Shown piece after piece: positions 32,118 through 40,869 of a stretch of 64,000 nt of DNA (position 1 is its first letter; each line of letters begins with the position of its first letter). Under the pieces are notes generated by a model. That model saw nothing but the letters and a program-made list of their open reading frames with translations, ran no database searches and had not been told where the DNA came from. A program made the position numbers and the translations under genes. This DNA is from Bradyrhizobium diazoefficiens USDA 110 (GTDB lineage Bacteria > Pseudomonadota > Alphaproteobacteria > Rhizobiales > Xanthobacteraceae), in NCBI RefSeq assembly GCF_000011365.1, contig NC_004463.1, positions 2,404,001-2,468,000 of the forward strand, given 5' to 3'.

Positions 32118-33680
32118 ATGAAAAACCGACTGACGACGGCGCAATCCACCCTGGCGATGCGGCGTTGGGCCCCTCCCGGCAGGATCGCGCTTACGGCGTT
32201 GGCCGTGCTTGCCGTGGTGAACCCGGCGACCGCGGCCAAGCAGGCGCGCCAGCCGACCGAGGCGGTGGCGCCGCGCGAGGCCGGCGAGCCGATCATGGCG
32301 ATCGTGTCGATCAAGAGCCAGCAGGTCACCTTCTACGACGCCGACGGCTGGATCCTGCGTGCGCCGGTGTCCACCGGCACCACCGGGCGCGAGACGCCGG
32401 CCGGCGTCTTCGCCATCGTCGAGAAGGACAAGGACCACCACTCGACCATGTATGACGATGCCTGGATGCCCAACATGCAGCGCATCACCTGGAACGGTAT
32501 CGCGCTGCATGGCGGGCCGCTGCCGGGCTATGCCGCTTCGCATGGCTGCGTGCGGATGCCCTTCGGCTTTGCGGAGGGGCTGTTCGACAAGACCAACATC
32601 GGCATGCGCGTGATCATCTCGCCGAACGACGCGGCCCCGGTCGATTTCAACCATCCCTCGCTGTTCGTGCCGAAGCGCGAAGCCATTGCGGCGGTGCCGA
32701 GCCGGGCCGACAAGCTCTCCGCCGAAGCCGAGGAGGCGACCCGGGCCGCCGACGAGGCCAAGAAGGCCGCGGCAATCGCCGCGAAGGAGGCCGCCTCGCT
32801 CCCCGCCTCGCTGCGCAAGCTGGAACAGCAGAAGGCCCGCGCCGATGCCGAGCTTGCTTTTGCCGACAAGTCGCTCGCGGCGGCAAAGACCGATCAGGCC
32901 CGCGCCAAGGCCGAGGAGCTGAAGCAGAAGGCCGCCACCAAGGCTGCCGATGCGGCGAGCCAGCTCGACACCGCCAAGGCGGCCGCGCAACCGAAGCGCG
33001 ACGCCGTCGCCGCCACGAAGGAGGCCGCGAAGGCGGCTGCGACCAAGAAGGCCGAGATCGTGAAGGCTGCGACCGACGCAAAGCTCGCGCTCGAGCCGGT
33101 CTCGGTCTACATCAGCCGCGCGACGCAGAAGCTCTATGTGCGCCGGAACACGCACAAGCCGGCGCCGGATGGCGGCGGCGAGGTGTTTGACACCAGCATC
33201 GAGGTCCCGGTCACGATCCGCAATCCCGACCAGCCGCTCGGCACGCATATCTTCACGGCGATGGCGAAGAACGACACCGGCCTGCGCTGGAGCGTTGTGA
33301 CGATCGAAAGCGGCGACGACGCCAAGGACGCGCTCGACCGCATCACCATTCCGCAGGACGTTTGGGATCGCATCGCGCCGACCGCATTGCCGCGTTCGTC
33401 GATCATCATCTCGGACGAGCCACTGAGCAGCGAGACCAACTACCGCACCGAATTCGTCGCGGTGCTGAGCAACCATCCCCAGGGCGGCTTCATCACGCGC
33501 AAGCCGACCGCGCCTCCGATGGACATTGCGAGCGACGACAGCTGGGACAATGGCGGCAACGGCTTCGGCTTCTTCTTCCAGCGCGATCCGAACCCGCAAC
33601 CGGTCAATCCGCGCCGGCAGCGCGGCGGCCAGTACCCGTACTATCAGCCGGCGCAGCCGATGCCGCGGAGCTTCTGGTAG
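32118..33680 (+). CDS. L,D-transpeptidase (YkuD) with coiled-coil linker and degenerate second domain
   Basis: A 520-residue exported protein. An N-terminal signal/anchor (RIALTALAVLAVVNPATAA) leads to a YkuD domain (about 58-170) with catalytic H131, H142 and C144 (HGGPLPG...SHGCVRM). An Ala/Lys/Glu-rich coiled coil of about 150 residues follows. A second segment from about residue 328 (VSVYISRATQKLYVRR, IRNPDQPLGTHIFTAM) repeats the opening of a YkuD domain but has no SHGC motif. The C-terminus is Gln/Pro/Arg rich. The active domain would make 3-3 peptidoglycan cross-links or attach proteins to the wall. Confidence 0.9.
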   Translation: MKNRLTTAQSTLAMRRWAPPGRIALTALAVLAVVNPATAAKQARQPTEAVAPREAGEPIMAIVSIKSQQVTFYDADGWILRAPVSTGTTGRETPAGVFAIVEKDKDHHSTMYDDAWMPNMQRITWNGIALHGGPLPGYAASHGCVRMPFGFAEGLFDKTNIGMRVIISPNDAAPVDFNHPSLFVPKREAIAAVPSRADKLSAEAEEATRAADEAKKAAAIAAKEAASLPASLRKLEQQKARADAELAFADKSLAAAKTDQARAKAEELKQKAATKAADAASQLDTAKAAAQPKRDAVAATKEAAKAAATKKAEIVKAATDAKLALEPVSVYISRATQKLYVRRNTHKPAPDGGGEVFDTSIEVPVTIRNPDQPLGTHIFTAMAKNDTGLRWSVVTIESGDDAKDALDRITIPQDVWDRIAPTALPRSSIIISDEPLSSETNYRTEFVAVLSNHPQGGFITRKPTAPPMDIASDDSWDNGGNGFGFFFQRDPNPQPVNPRRQRGGQYPYYQPAQPMPRSFW

Positions 33681-33694
33681 GACGCGCAGCCGTC

Positions 33695-33710
33695 GGAGAG
33701 CGAGCTCTCC
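33695..33710. terminator. Small hairpin between convergent genes
   Basis: GGAGAG (33695-33700) pairs with CTCTCC (33705-33710) around a 4-base loop, between the L,D-transpeptidase gene and the convergent methyltransferase gene. The stem is short and the call is weak. Confidence 0.35.
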
Positions 33711-33715
33711 TTCGA

Positions 33716-34528
33716 CTAAGGTCGCGCCGTGATCACCAGGGCCTGAATCCTGGCTTCGACGGGGCCGGGCCCATGGCGCATTCGGATTGCCTCGGCAACG
33801 GCGTCCGTCGCGGCCTCAAGCTTGCTCGCGTCCCTTGCCTCGATCTCGTTTCGCAGCGGCGTCCCCTGGCAGTATGCGAACGCCACATATTCGGGTGTCG
33901 GCGCGCGGCTCACGGCAGGAAGCGTTTCGATTGAGATGTGGCGGAAGCCCGCTTGCTCCAGATCGGCGTTGATGACGGCCTTGTCGTGATAGCCGTGCGG
34001 CGTCCGCGCCATGAAACGCGGCGGATCGTCGGGAAAGATCTTTCCGAGCACGGCCGTCGCCTCGTCGGCGAACACGTTCTCCTCGATGCGGTCCCAGACG
34101 TTGAACACGAACGTGCCTTCCGGCCGTAAGACCCGCTTCGCCTCGGCGTAACCCTTGATGCGATCCGGAAAGAACATGGCGCCGAACTGGCAGCAGACCA
34201 CGTCAAACGCGGCGTCGTCGAACGGCAGCGCGGTGGCATCCGCCGGGCGCCAGGTAATGCGATTGTCGTCGGCCTGGCGCTGCGCCGCGATCGCGAGCAT
34301 CGGCTCGTTGAGATCGGTCGCGACGTAACGGATGCCGGGAGGCAGCGCCGCCGTCACGGCCCGCGTCACGGCGCCGGTGCCCGCGGCGGTTTCCAGCAGC
34401 GTTGACGGGGAGAGCGCGGCGACACGCCTGGCGATGTCGGCGGCGTAGTGGGCGAAGATCAGCGGGACGAGATACTCGTCGTAGATTTTCGGAATCGAGC
34501 CGGCGAAGACCTTGTCGGTGGAGGACAT
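33716..34528 (-). CDS. Class I SAM-dependent methyltransferase
   Basis: A 270-residue methyltransferase with motif I LLETAAGTGAVTRAV, motif II YVATDLNEPML and the post-motif region FDVVCCQFGAMFFPDRIKGYAEAKRVLRPEGTFVFNVWD, as in the UbiE/Methyltransf_11 group. The substrate is unknown. It is convergent with the transpeptidase gene and lies near the VOC protein on the same strand, but 137 bases separate them, so an operon is not certain. Confidence 0.85.
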   Translation of the reverse strand: MSSTDKVFAGSIPKIYDEYLVPLIFAHYAADIARRVAALSPSTLLETAAGTGAVTRAVTAALPPGIRYVATDLNEPMLAIAAQRQADDNRITWRPADATALPFDDAAFDVVCCQFGAMFFPDRIKGYAEAKRVLRPEGTFVFNVWDRIEENVFADEATAVLGKIFPDDPPRFMARTPHGYHDKAVINADLEQAGFRHISIETLPAVSRAPTPEYVAFAYCQGTPLRNEIEARDASKLEAATDAVAEAIRMRHGPGPVEARIQALVITARP

Positions 34529-34665
34529 GTTTGCCTCGCTGAAGGTTCGGACACGGGGCTCACGTTAGCATGGTTTCCCCACTGTCGCGCCAGCAACGAG
34601 ACAAATCCCGCCGCTCCATTCCTGGCCGTGCGCTTCGAGCAACATCGCAAGGCCGACGACCGATC

Positions 34666-35205
34666 CTACGATCTCCCGCCGACAACCTCCCGGATCGGCC
34701 GCGTGCCGTCCCAGTTCATCGCCGCCTGCCGGACCTTCTCGAAGAACGGCCCCTTGGTGCCGCTGGTGTCGGAGATCTCGATCACTGTTCCCGGATGCGC
34801 CTGGGTGTCGAAATAGGCAAAGCGTCCCTTGTCGCCGCCGATCTGGCCCTCGTGGCCGATCCTGTAGCCGAGCGCGAGCGCCTTGTCGTAGAGCGCCTGA
34901 TAGTCGTGGCTCCAATACGACATGTGCTGGAGTCCTTCGTGGCCGGCGTCGAGGAATTCCTTGTACAGCGAGGGCGCATCGTTGCGCTGCTGGATCAGCT
35001 CGATCTGGAGGTCGCCGGAATTGGCCAGCGCAATGCTCATCTCGACGGCGGAGTCCTGGCCGCGATGGCGGAACCAGTCGGTCCTGACGCGATCCATGTA
35101 GTACCAGGGACCGACGCCCATCACCTCGATCCAGTGCTTCATCGCGGCGTGGATGTCCCGCACCACATATCCGTTCTGGCGCACCGCGCCGAAGATGCGG
35201 CTCAT
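34666..35205 (-). CDS. VOC (glyoxalase/dioxygenase-fold) family protein
   Basis: A 179-residue vicinal-oxygen-chelate protein starting MSRIFGAVRQNGYVVRDIHAAMKHW. The conserved VRDIHAAMKHWIEVMGVGPWYY start, ELIQQRND and HPGTVIEISD (metal Glu) fit the methylmalonyl-CoA epimerase-like/catechol dioxygenase-like VOC group. The reaction is unknown. The frame continues to 35346, but the family start is at 35205. It is last in a minus-strand catabolic series with the Bug-type receptor, MBL hydrolase and amino-acid-type binding protein. Confidence 0.8.
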   Translation of the reverse strand: MSRIFGAVRQNGYVVRDIHAAMKHWIEVMGVGPWYYMDRVRTDWFRHRGQDSAVEMSIALANSGDLQIELIQQRNDAPSLYKEFLDAGHEGLQHMSYWSHDYQALYDKALALGYRIGHEGQIGGDKGRFAYFDTQAHPGTVIEISDTSGTKGPFFEKVRQAAMNWDGTRPIREVVGGRS

Positions 35206-35230
35206 GCCCGCGCTCCTCTTCTTGGCCGAT

Positions 35231-36196
35231 TCACTTGACCTCGATGCCCGCGTCCTTGGCAACCTGCTTCCAGGCCGCGATGTCGCGGGCGTTGATGTCG
35301 CGCTGCTCCTCGCCGGGGACGAATTGCGGCGTGATGCCGAGCGCAAGCAGCTTCTCCTTCACCTCGGCATCGCCGAGCGCGTCCTTCAGGGCCGCCGAGA
35401 GCTTCTTGGCGACCGGCTCGGCAAGGCCCGCCGGCGCATACATCGCCCAGGACAGGCTGCGGTCGAACGCCACGCCCTGTTCCTTGTAGCTCGCGACGTC
35501 GGGCAGGCTCGGCGAGCGCTCGCCGCAGGCGGCCAGCGCCTTGATCGAGCCGTCCTTCACCAGCGGCGTCGCGGTCGCCATGTCGAGTGTCGCAAGCGAG
35601 ATGTGGCCGCCGAGCAGGTCGCCGGCGAGTTTCGCGATGCCGTTGAAGGGCACGTGATCCATCTTGATGCCGCGCTGCTGCATCAAGATCTCCGCGCAGA
35701 ATTGCCCGGTCGAGCCGACGCCCCAGCTGCCATACTGGATCGGCTCGCCCTTCTTGGCGAGCGCAATCAGGCCCTTGATGTCATTGGCGGAAAAGTCCTT
35801 GGTCGCCACCAGCATGATCGAGGAGGTGCCGACGCGGCCGATCGTCGTGAAATCCTTGATCGGATCGTAAGCCAGCTTTGGATAGATCGCGGGCGCCAGC
35901 ACATGCGTGGTCATGCCGCCGACGGTGATGGTGTAGCCGTCGTTCGGCGACGCCGCGACCATTTGCGTGCCGAGCGTACCGGCCGCACCCGTGTGGTTCT
36001 CGATATAGATGCTCTGCCCGAGCGTCTTGCCCATCCTGTCCGCGAGCAACCGGCCGACCACATCGCCGCCGCCGCCAGCCGCGTAAGGAAGCAGCATCCT
36101 GATCTTGTGGGTGGGGTAGGCGGCGGGATCCTCGGCCCGGACGGGCAACGCCGCCGACAGCAATGCGAGAAACGAAAGCGTGACGGTGCGCAGCAT
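35231..36196 (-). CDS. Bug/TctC family tripartite tricarboxylate receptor
   Basis: A 321-residue periplasmic solute-binding protein. A signal peptide (MLRTVTLSFLALLSAALPVRA) precedes the Bug motifs (PTHKIRMLLPYAAGGGGDVVGRLLADRM, GAAGTLGTQMVAASPNDGYTI). These receptors bind small carboxylates or aromatics for TctAB transporters, but no tctA or tctB gene is in the window. AGGGGAAG lies before the ATG. It starts 11 bases after the MBL gene stop on the same strand, which implies one message. Confidence 0.9.
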   Translation of the reverse strand: MLRTVTLSFLALLSAALPVRAEDPAAYPTHKIRMLLPYAAGGGGDVVGRLLADRMGKTLGQSIYIENHTGAAGTLGTQMVAASPNDGYTITVGGMTTHVLAPAIYPKLAYDPIKDFTTIGRVGTSSIMLVATKDFSANDIKGLIALAKKGEPIQYGSWGVGSTGQFCAEILMQQRGIKMDHVPFNGIAKLAGDLLGGHISLATLDMATATPLVKDGSIKALAACGERSPSLPDVASYKEQGVAFDRSLSWAMYAPAGLAEPVAKKLSAALKDALGDAEVKEKLLALGITPQFVPGEEQRDINARDIAAWKQVAKDAGIEVK

Positions 36197-36207
36197 GATG
36201 GCTTCCC

Positions 36208-37101
36208 CTAATCCTCGAAACGAAATCTGTAAGTGTCGCCATGCCGGATCACGCGTCCGGCGGTCGGCGCGGGAAAATGGCCGGTGAGCAGATAGCTCGG
36301 CGTATCCGCGAGCTCTTCCAGCAGCGCCATCCGCGTCGCGACCGCCGCGGCCGGATCGACATCGGCGGCATTGGACAGCCACGGTGCGGCGCACTGGATC
36401 GGGTGATGGATGACGTCGCCCGACATGACGGCGTGATCGTGGCCGCCGTTGAGGTGGATCTGCATGTTGCCGGCGGTGTGGCCCGGCGCCGGCGCGAAGC
36501 GCAAGGCCGCGTCGCGATCCTCGAACAGGCGATGGTCTGTCTCGACGAATTCGGCGAGGCCGGCCGCGACCACCGGCAGCACGGAGTCTTCGAATGAGCC
36601 GTGGTTCACCGGGCTCTTCGGCGCCGCATTGTGCGCGGCCTCGAAATGCCGGTACTCCTCGCGTCCCATCAAATAGCGCGCGTTGGGGAAGGTCGGCACC
36701 CAGCGGCCGTCGAGGAGCCGCGTGTTCCAGCCGACGTGATCGACATGCAGATGCGTGCACATCACGAAGTCGACCTCTTCAGGCGCAACGCCAAGCGCCC
36801 GCATGTTTTCGAGATAAGGCTGGTTGAGGTCGTTCCAGACCGGGACCCGCGGCCGTTTCTTGTGATTGCCGCAGCAGGTATCGACGATGGCGGTCCAGCG
36901 CGGCGCGCGCACGAGATAGGAGTGATGGCTGAGGATGAAACGGCCGGTCGCCGGCTCGATATAGCGGTGATCGAGCCAGCTCCGGTTCTCCGCGATGACG
37001 GCGTCGGTGACGTTGGCGAACAGCCAGCTCTTGTCGAAGGCAAGCGAAGCGATCTCGCTGACGAGATCGACCCGCATGCCGCCGACCGTGACCTGCCGCA
37101 T
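36208..37101 (-). CDS. MBL-fold metallo-hydrolase (AHL-lactonase-like group)
   Basis: A 297-residue metallo-beta-lactamase-fold hydrolase. The HxHxDH zinc motif is CTHLHVDHVGW, and the downstream His ligands are in PAPGHTAGNMQIHL and the final LLTGHFPAP. The metal Asp lies in MSGDVIHHP. No signal peptide is seen. Family members include N-acyl homoserine lactonases and organophosphate or lactone hydrolases, so lactone hydrolysis in a catabolic pathway fits. Its start lies three bases before the 3' end of the upstream binding-protein gene, so the genes are cotranscribed. Confidence 0.87.
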   Translation of the reverse strand: MRQVTVGGMRVDLVSEIASLAFDKSWLFANVTDAVIAENRSWLDHRYIEPATGRFILSHHSYLVRAPRWTAIVDTCCGNHKKRPRVPVWNDLNQPYLENMRALGVAPEEVDFVMCTHLHVDHVGWNTRLLDGRWVPTFPNARYLMGREEYRHFEAAHNAAPKSPVNHGSFEDSVLPVVAAGLAEFVETDHRLFEDRDAALRFAPAPGHTAGNMQIHLNGGHDHAVMSGDVIHHPIQCAAPWLSNAADVDPAAAVATRMALLEELADTPSYLLTGHFPAPTAGRVIRHGDTYRFRFED

Positions 37102-37104
37102 CGC

Positions 37105-38316
37105 TCAGTTCTTCAGGAGTTCGCCGAACGGCACCCAGCGCGTGCCGTCGAAGCGGATCAGCTGGAGGCTCGTCATCGGCGTATAGCGCTCCGGCGAGTT
37201 GTTCACCGTGGTGCCGTTAATCAGCATCGGCAGCTTGACGTCCTTGAGCGTCGTCGCCTGCTTCATCACATTGGCGCGGGTGAGGTCGTTGCCGGATGCC
37301 TTCAGCACGGTGACCAGCGTCTGCGCGATGGTATAGCCATAGACGTTGAGCCAATCGCTCTTGTTGGCTTCAGGCAGGTACTTGTCCATAAAGGCGAGCC
37401 ACTCCTTGTAGCCGGCATCGTCCTTCAGCGCGGGGTCGGTCGCATCCTTCAGGTACTGGCTGGAGATGATTCCGGTGGAATTGTCCCTGCCGGCCGGCTC
37501 CAGCACGCCGCTGATCGAGGCCGAGACGTTGGAGATGATGGTCACGGGCTTCCACCCGATCTCGCCGATCTTGCGGATCGCCTGCGCCGCAAACTTCGGT
37601 GTCGCCGCAACCAGCACCACATCGGCGCCAGCAGTCTTCAGTTGCAGGATCTGCGTGTCCACGGTCGGCGCCGTGGTCTCGTAAGCGGCGCGCGCCACGA
37701 TCGCCTCACCACCGCCGAGCCCTTCCTCCAGCGCCTTCAGATAGTCCTTGCCGAGATCGTCGTTCTGGTAGAGCACGCCGATCTTCGCATTGGCATGGCT
37801 TGCCTTGATGTACTTGGCATAGGCGATCGCCTCGTCGCGATAGGTCGGCTGCCAGCCCACGGTCCACGGAAAGTTCTTCGGGTCATCCCACTTCGCGGCG
37901 CCCGAGCCCAGGAAGAGCTGCGGTACCTTGCGGTCGTTGAGGTATTTGTGCACGGCGCTGTTGGTCGGTGTGCCGACGCCGCCGAAGATCAAGAGCACTT
38001 CCTCGCTCTCGACCAGCCGCCGCGTCTGCTCCACCGTCTTCGGCGGGCTGTAGGCGTCATCGGCGATGATCATCTGGATGCGCCGCCCGTTGACGCCGCC
38101 GTCATCGTTCACCTTGCGGAAATAGGCCTCGGCGGATTTCGCGATCTGCGCGAAAGCCGAGACCGGGCCGCTCAGCGGCGCGGTGGTGCCGATCTTGATG
38201 GTCTTGTCGTCGGCGCCGGGATCGTATTTTGCGCTTTGCGCCTGGGCGATGCTTGCCGCGAGCATGGGCAACAGGATGCAGGCCGCGGCCAGGCGAAGGC
38301 GGGCAAAGCGCGCCAT
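37105..38316 (-). CDS. Branched-chain-amino-acid-type ABC solute-binding protein (orphan)
   Basis: A 403-residue periplasmic binding protein of the Leu/Ile/Val (LivK-like) class. A signal peptide (RLRLAAACILLPMLAASIAQA) precedes KTIKIGTTAPLSGPVSAFAQIAKSAEAYFRKVND and the typical GVLYQNDDLGKDYLKALEEGL hinge. In soil alphaproteobacteria such proteins often bind aromatic acids. No Liv permease or ATPase is nearby. It heads the minus-strand operon with the MBL, Bug and VOC genes and is divergent from a TetR gene. Two palindromes lie in the shared control region. Confidence 0.9.
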   Translation of the reverse strand: MARFARLRLAAACILLPMLAASIAQAQSAKYDPGADDKTIKIGTTAPLSGPVSAFAQIAKSAEAYFRKVNDDGGVNGRRIQMIIADDAYSPPKTVEQTRRLVESEEVLLIFGGVGTPTNSAVHKYLNDRKVPQLFLGSGAAKWDDPKNFPWTVGWQPTYRDEAIAYAKYIKASHANAKIGVLYQNDDLGKDYLKALEEGLGGGEAIVARAAYETTAPTVDTQILQLKTAGADVVLVAATPKFAAQAIRKIGEIGWKPVTIISNVSASISGVLEPAGRDNSTGIISSQYLKDATDPALKDDAGYKEWLAFMDKYLPEANKSDWLNVYGYTIAQTLVTVLKASGNDLTRANVMKQATTLKDVKLPMLINGTTVNNSPERYTPMTSLQLIRFDGTRWVPFGELLKN

Positions 38317-38428
38317 GAGGTCGTCTCCCCAGATTTGCTCTCCGCCTCTCAAGGGAGCGGAGTTGAAACGCGAGAACAGGGCCCGCAACCGGATTTGCGG
38401 GCCGCGACCGTAGCCGCCAGACTGGCAA

Positions 38429-38444
38429 ACGAACGATCGTTCGT
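38429..38444. promoter_or_regulatory. Probable TetR operator O1
   Basis: ACGAACGATCGTTCGT is a perfect 16-base palindrome in the divergent region between the binding-protein operon and the TetR gene. Its centre is 27 bases from that of O2. Confidence 0.7.
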
Positions 38445-38450
38445 ACGGTT

Positions 38451-38476
38451 GACTAGCGAACGATCGTTCGTTAGTC
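38451..38476. promoter_or_regulatory. Probable TetR operator O2
   Basis: A 26-base palindrome with one mismatched pair. The core CGAACGATCGTTCG (38457-38470) repeats the O1 core, and the outer arms are GACTA and TAGTC. It ends seven bases before the TetR ATG, so bound repressor would block that start. Confidence 0.72.
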
Positions 38477-38483
38477 AAGTCGC

Positions 38484-39179
38484 ATGGCTGTCCACACCTC
38501 CAGCGCGGCGGCAGCGGCTGCGCCCACCACCCGCGAGCGCATCCTCTCTGAAGCGCTCAACCTGTTCGCGCAGAGCGGCTATGGCGGCGCCTCGATGCGC
38601 GAGCTCGCGCGCCGTGTCGGCATTCGCGAGAGCAGCCTCTACAATCATTTCGCCGGCAAGGCCGCGATCCTGGAAGCGATCGTTGCCGAACACGGCCCTG
38701 CCAGCTCGGCGAGCCGGCTGGAGGAGCCGCGCTACAAGCAGCTTGCGCGCCAGCCCGCCGCGTTCTGCCGGCAGTTTGCCTTGGACCTCGTCGAGCAATG
38801 GTCCGATCCGCGCGAGCATCAGTTCCAGAAGGTGATCACCGCCGAGCGAAATCGCGTCCCCGGCATCCGTGCCAAGTTCGCCGACCATTTTTACACGCGC
38901 GAGCAGAGCCTGATGACGGATTACTTCCGCGGCTTTGCGCTCGCGGGCCTCGTCTCGACGCCGGATCCGCGCGAGACCGCGCGGCTGTTCGCGGCGGGCC
39001 TCATCTATATCCGCCTCGAACATTACGTGATGGGCGCGACGCCGTCGTCGCGGCCGAACGTGATCGAGGCGATCGACCGCTACCTCGCCTTCTTCCTGTC
39101 GCTGATCGCGGCAGGCAATGACGACAACAAGAAACGAAAACCCAAGGGAGAAACGCGTGGCAAGGCTGCCCCTGATTGA
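38484..39179 (+). CDS. TetR family transcriptional regulator
   Basis: A 231-residue repressor. The N-terminal helix-turn-helix (RERILSEALNLFAQSGYGGASMRELARRVGIRESSLYNHFAGKAAIL) is typical of TetR, and the C-terminal ligand domain is unique. The C-terminal tail is basic (KKRKPKGETRGK). It is divergent from the binding-protein operon and precedes the CMD and SDR genes, whose first start lies within its 3' end. Twin palindromes directly upstream suggest autorepression and control of both directions. Confidence 0.9.
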   Translation: MAVHTSSAAAAAAPTTRERILSEALNLFAQSGYGGASMRELARRVGIRESSLYNHFAGKAAILEAIVAEHGPASSASRLEEPRYKQLARQPAAFCRQFALDLVEQWSDPREHQFQKVITAERNRVPGIRAKFADHFYTREQSLMTDYFRGFALAGLVSTPDPRETARLFAAGLIYIRLEHYVMGATPSSRPNVIEAIDRYLAFFLSLIAAGNDDNKKRKPKGETRGKAAPD

Positions 39180-39717
39180 TCCGGAGACGACGAGCGGCGA
39201 CATCCGCGCCTCGTTCGACCGCATGCCGGTCAAGCTCAACATCTTTCGCATGATGGCTCATGCCGAGGCCAACATGATCCCGGCGATGCGGCTCGGCAAT
39301 TCGATCCTGCACAAGCAGAAGCTCAGCGCCGTCAACCGCGAGCTCTTGATCCTCCAGGCCGCCCAGCTCGAAGGCGGCGCCTATGAGTGGCGCCAGCATG
39401 TTCCGATCGCGCTCGGTGTCGGCTGTACGCAAGCGCAGATCGATGCGGTCGAGCGCAGTGACTACGATGCAGCCGGCTTAAGCGAGGCTGAGCGCGCGCT
39501 GCTCAAATTCGGCCGCGAGGTCGTCGAGAACGTCCGCGTTCCCGAGGCGACCTTTGCCGCCATGCGCCGCCACTTCAGCGACCAGGAGGTCGTGGAATCC
39601 ATCGTTGCGCTCGGTTTCTACATGATGATGGCGCGCGTCACCGAGGCAACGGAAACCGATCTCGATCCCGCGGCGGGCATGAAGGTCTATGACGGCGGTA
39701 AGAAGCAGGGCGGCTGA
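39157..39717 (+). CDS. Carboxymuconolactone decarboxylase (AhpD-like) family protein
   Basis: A 186-residue protein with the CMD fold (RELLILQAAQLEGGAYEWRQHVPIALGVGCTQAQIDAV). The AhpD CxxC pair is absent: the EWRQH segment aligns with the ExxxH half but has no preceding Cys. It resembles gamma-carboxymuconolactone decarboxylase-like proteins of catabolic clusters. GGGAG precedes the GTG at 39157, so the gene overlaps the TetR 3' end by 23 bases. It is cotranscribed with the SDR gene. Confidence 0.83.
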   Translation: MARLPLIDPETTSGDIRASFDRMPVKLNIFRMMAHAEANMIPAMRLGNSILHKQKLSAVNRELLILQAAQLEGGAYEWRQHVPIALGVGCTQAQIDAVERSDYDAAGLSEAERALLKFGREVVENVRVPEATFAAMRRHFSDQEVVESIVALGFYMMMARVTEATETDLDPAAGMKVYDGGKKQGG

Positions 39718-39718
39718 G

Positions 39719-40564
39719 ATGACGGAAACCGAGACCAAGCCGGAGCGTTACGTCCGTCCGCCGAGCGCGGAATCGCTGGGCGAAGCGCCGGGCAGGGGGC
39801 GCCTGAGCGGCCGCCGCATCCTGATCGTCGGCGGCGGCCAGCGCGTGTTCGATGCCTTAACCGATCCGATCGGAAACGGCCGCGCCATGAGCATCCTTTG
39901 CGCGCGCGAGGGTGCGAAGGTCGCGGTCGCCGATCTCAACCGCACCTCGGCCGAACAGACGGTGAAGCGCATCACCGCCGCAGGCGGCGAGGCATTCGCC
40001 ATCGCGGCGGACGTCACGTCCGAGCCCGACGTCGTCCGCATGATCGACGAAGCGCACCGCGCGATGGGTGGGCTCGACGGCATGGTGCTCAACATCGGCA
40101 CCTTCGGCAAGGTCGGTCTCGATGCCGTCAGCCCCGAGGAGTGGAACAGGATCTACGACGTCAACGTCCGCGGTCCGATGCTGTGCTGCCGCGCCGCCAT
40201 GCCGAGATTCGACGATGGCGGCGCCATCGTCTTCATTTCCTCGATCGCCGCGCTGAAAGCCGGCTCGCAGATGGCGGTGTACGATTCCTCCAAGGCCGCG
40301 CTCGGCGGCCTCATGCGCAACATCGCCCATCTCGGCGCGCGCCGCGGCATCCGCGCCAACCTCGTCTATCCCGGCCTCGTCGACACTCCCAACGGCCGCG
40401 AAGCCGGCGCCGGCCGCCCCTCGCGCGGCAAGGGCCATGTCCCCTTCGGCCGCCAGGCGACCGCGTGGGAGATCGCCTATGCGGTGCTGTTCTTCCTGTC
40501 GGACGAAAGCGTCTATGTCACCGCGCAGACGCTCGCGGTGGATAGCGGGTTGAGCGGGATGTGA
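39719..40564 (+). CDS. Short-chain dehydrogenase/reductase
   Basis: A 281-residue SDR. The NAD(P)-binding region is ILIVGGGQRVFDALTDPIGNGRAMSILCAREG, in which an insertion interrupts the usual TGxxxGIG. It is followed by VADLNR, the NIGTFG strand and the catalytic SSIAALKAGSQMAVYDSSKAAL (Ser, Tyr, Lys). An RYVRPPSAESLGE leader of about 35 residues precedes the fold. It oxidises or reduces an alcohol/ketone. Its ATG lies one base after the CMD stop. The cluster context suggests a catabolic step. Confidence 0.88.
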   Translation: MTETETKPERYVRPPSAESLGEAPGRGRLSGRRILIVGGGQRVFDALTDPIGNGRAMSILCAREGAKVAVADLNRTSAEQTVKRITAAGGEAFAIAADVTSEPDVVRMIDEAHRAMGGLDGMVLNIGTFGKVGLDAVSPEEWNRIYDVNVRGPMLCCRAAMPRFDDGGAIVFISSIAALKAGSQMAVYDSSKAALGGLMRNIAHLGARRGIRANLVYPGLVDTPNGREAGAGRPSRGKGHVPFGRQATAWEIAYAVLFFLSDESVYVTAQTLAVDSGLSGM

Positions 40565-40869
40565 TCGGAGCGGTCACTGCGTGGCGAGGCTACGACCGCG
40601 ACGAGTGCTTGGAAGCACGATGCCCCTTCAGCGTCGCCCCGGCGAAAGCCAGGACCCATAACCACCGTCGGGTGTGGCTACGGGAACTCGCAGTTGCCCC
40701 TTCGCACCACAACCTCTCCCTGGGCTAATAGGTCTTGGCCTTCGCCAGGACGGCGGCGCTTCCCCAGATTCAGATTGCACGCGCTAGCCATTCCCTCTAA
40801 TTACTTTGTACAACTGACCAAATAAGATGGTCGCGCGCCGAATGGCGCGATCGAGGATGGAAGCGCAGC
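40565..40869. other. Intergenic region upstream of aroE-like gene
   Basis: This 305-base region holds no supported gene. Bases about 40628-40668 (GCGTCGCCCCGGCGAAAGCC, then AGGACCCATAACCAC) look like a dispersed Bradyrhizobium intergenic repeat, seen once here and recognised from memory. TTGTACAA (40806-40813) is an 8-base palindrome that could be a regulator site. A 6-base-pair hairpin (40834-40849) lies in the leader of the aroE-like gene. Confidence 0.45.

Noticed and set aside
36601..38835. A 744-codon plus-strand frame across the MBL and binding-protein genes
   Set aside because: Both minus-strand genes are complete with catalytic motifs and signal peptide. The frame also runs out of phase through the TetR gene.
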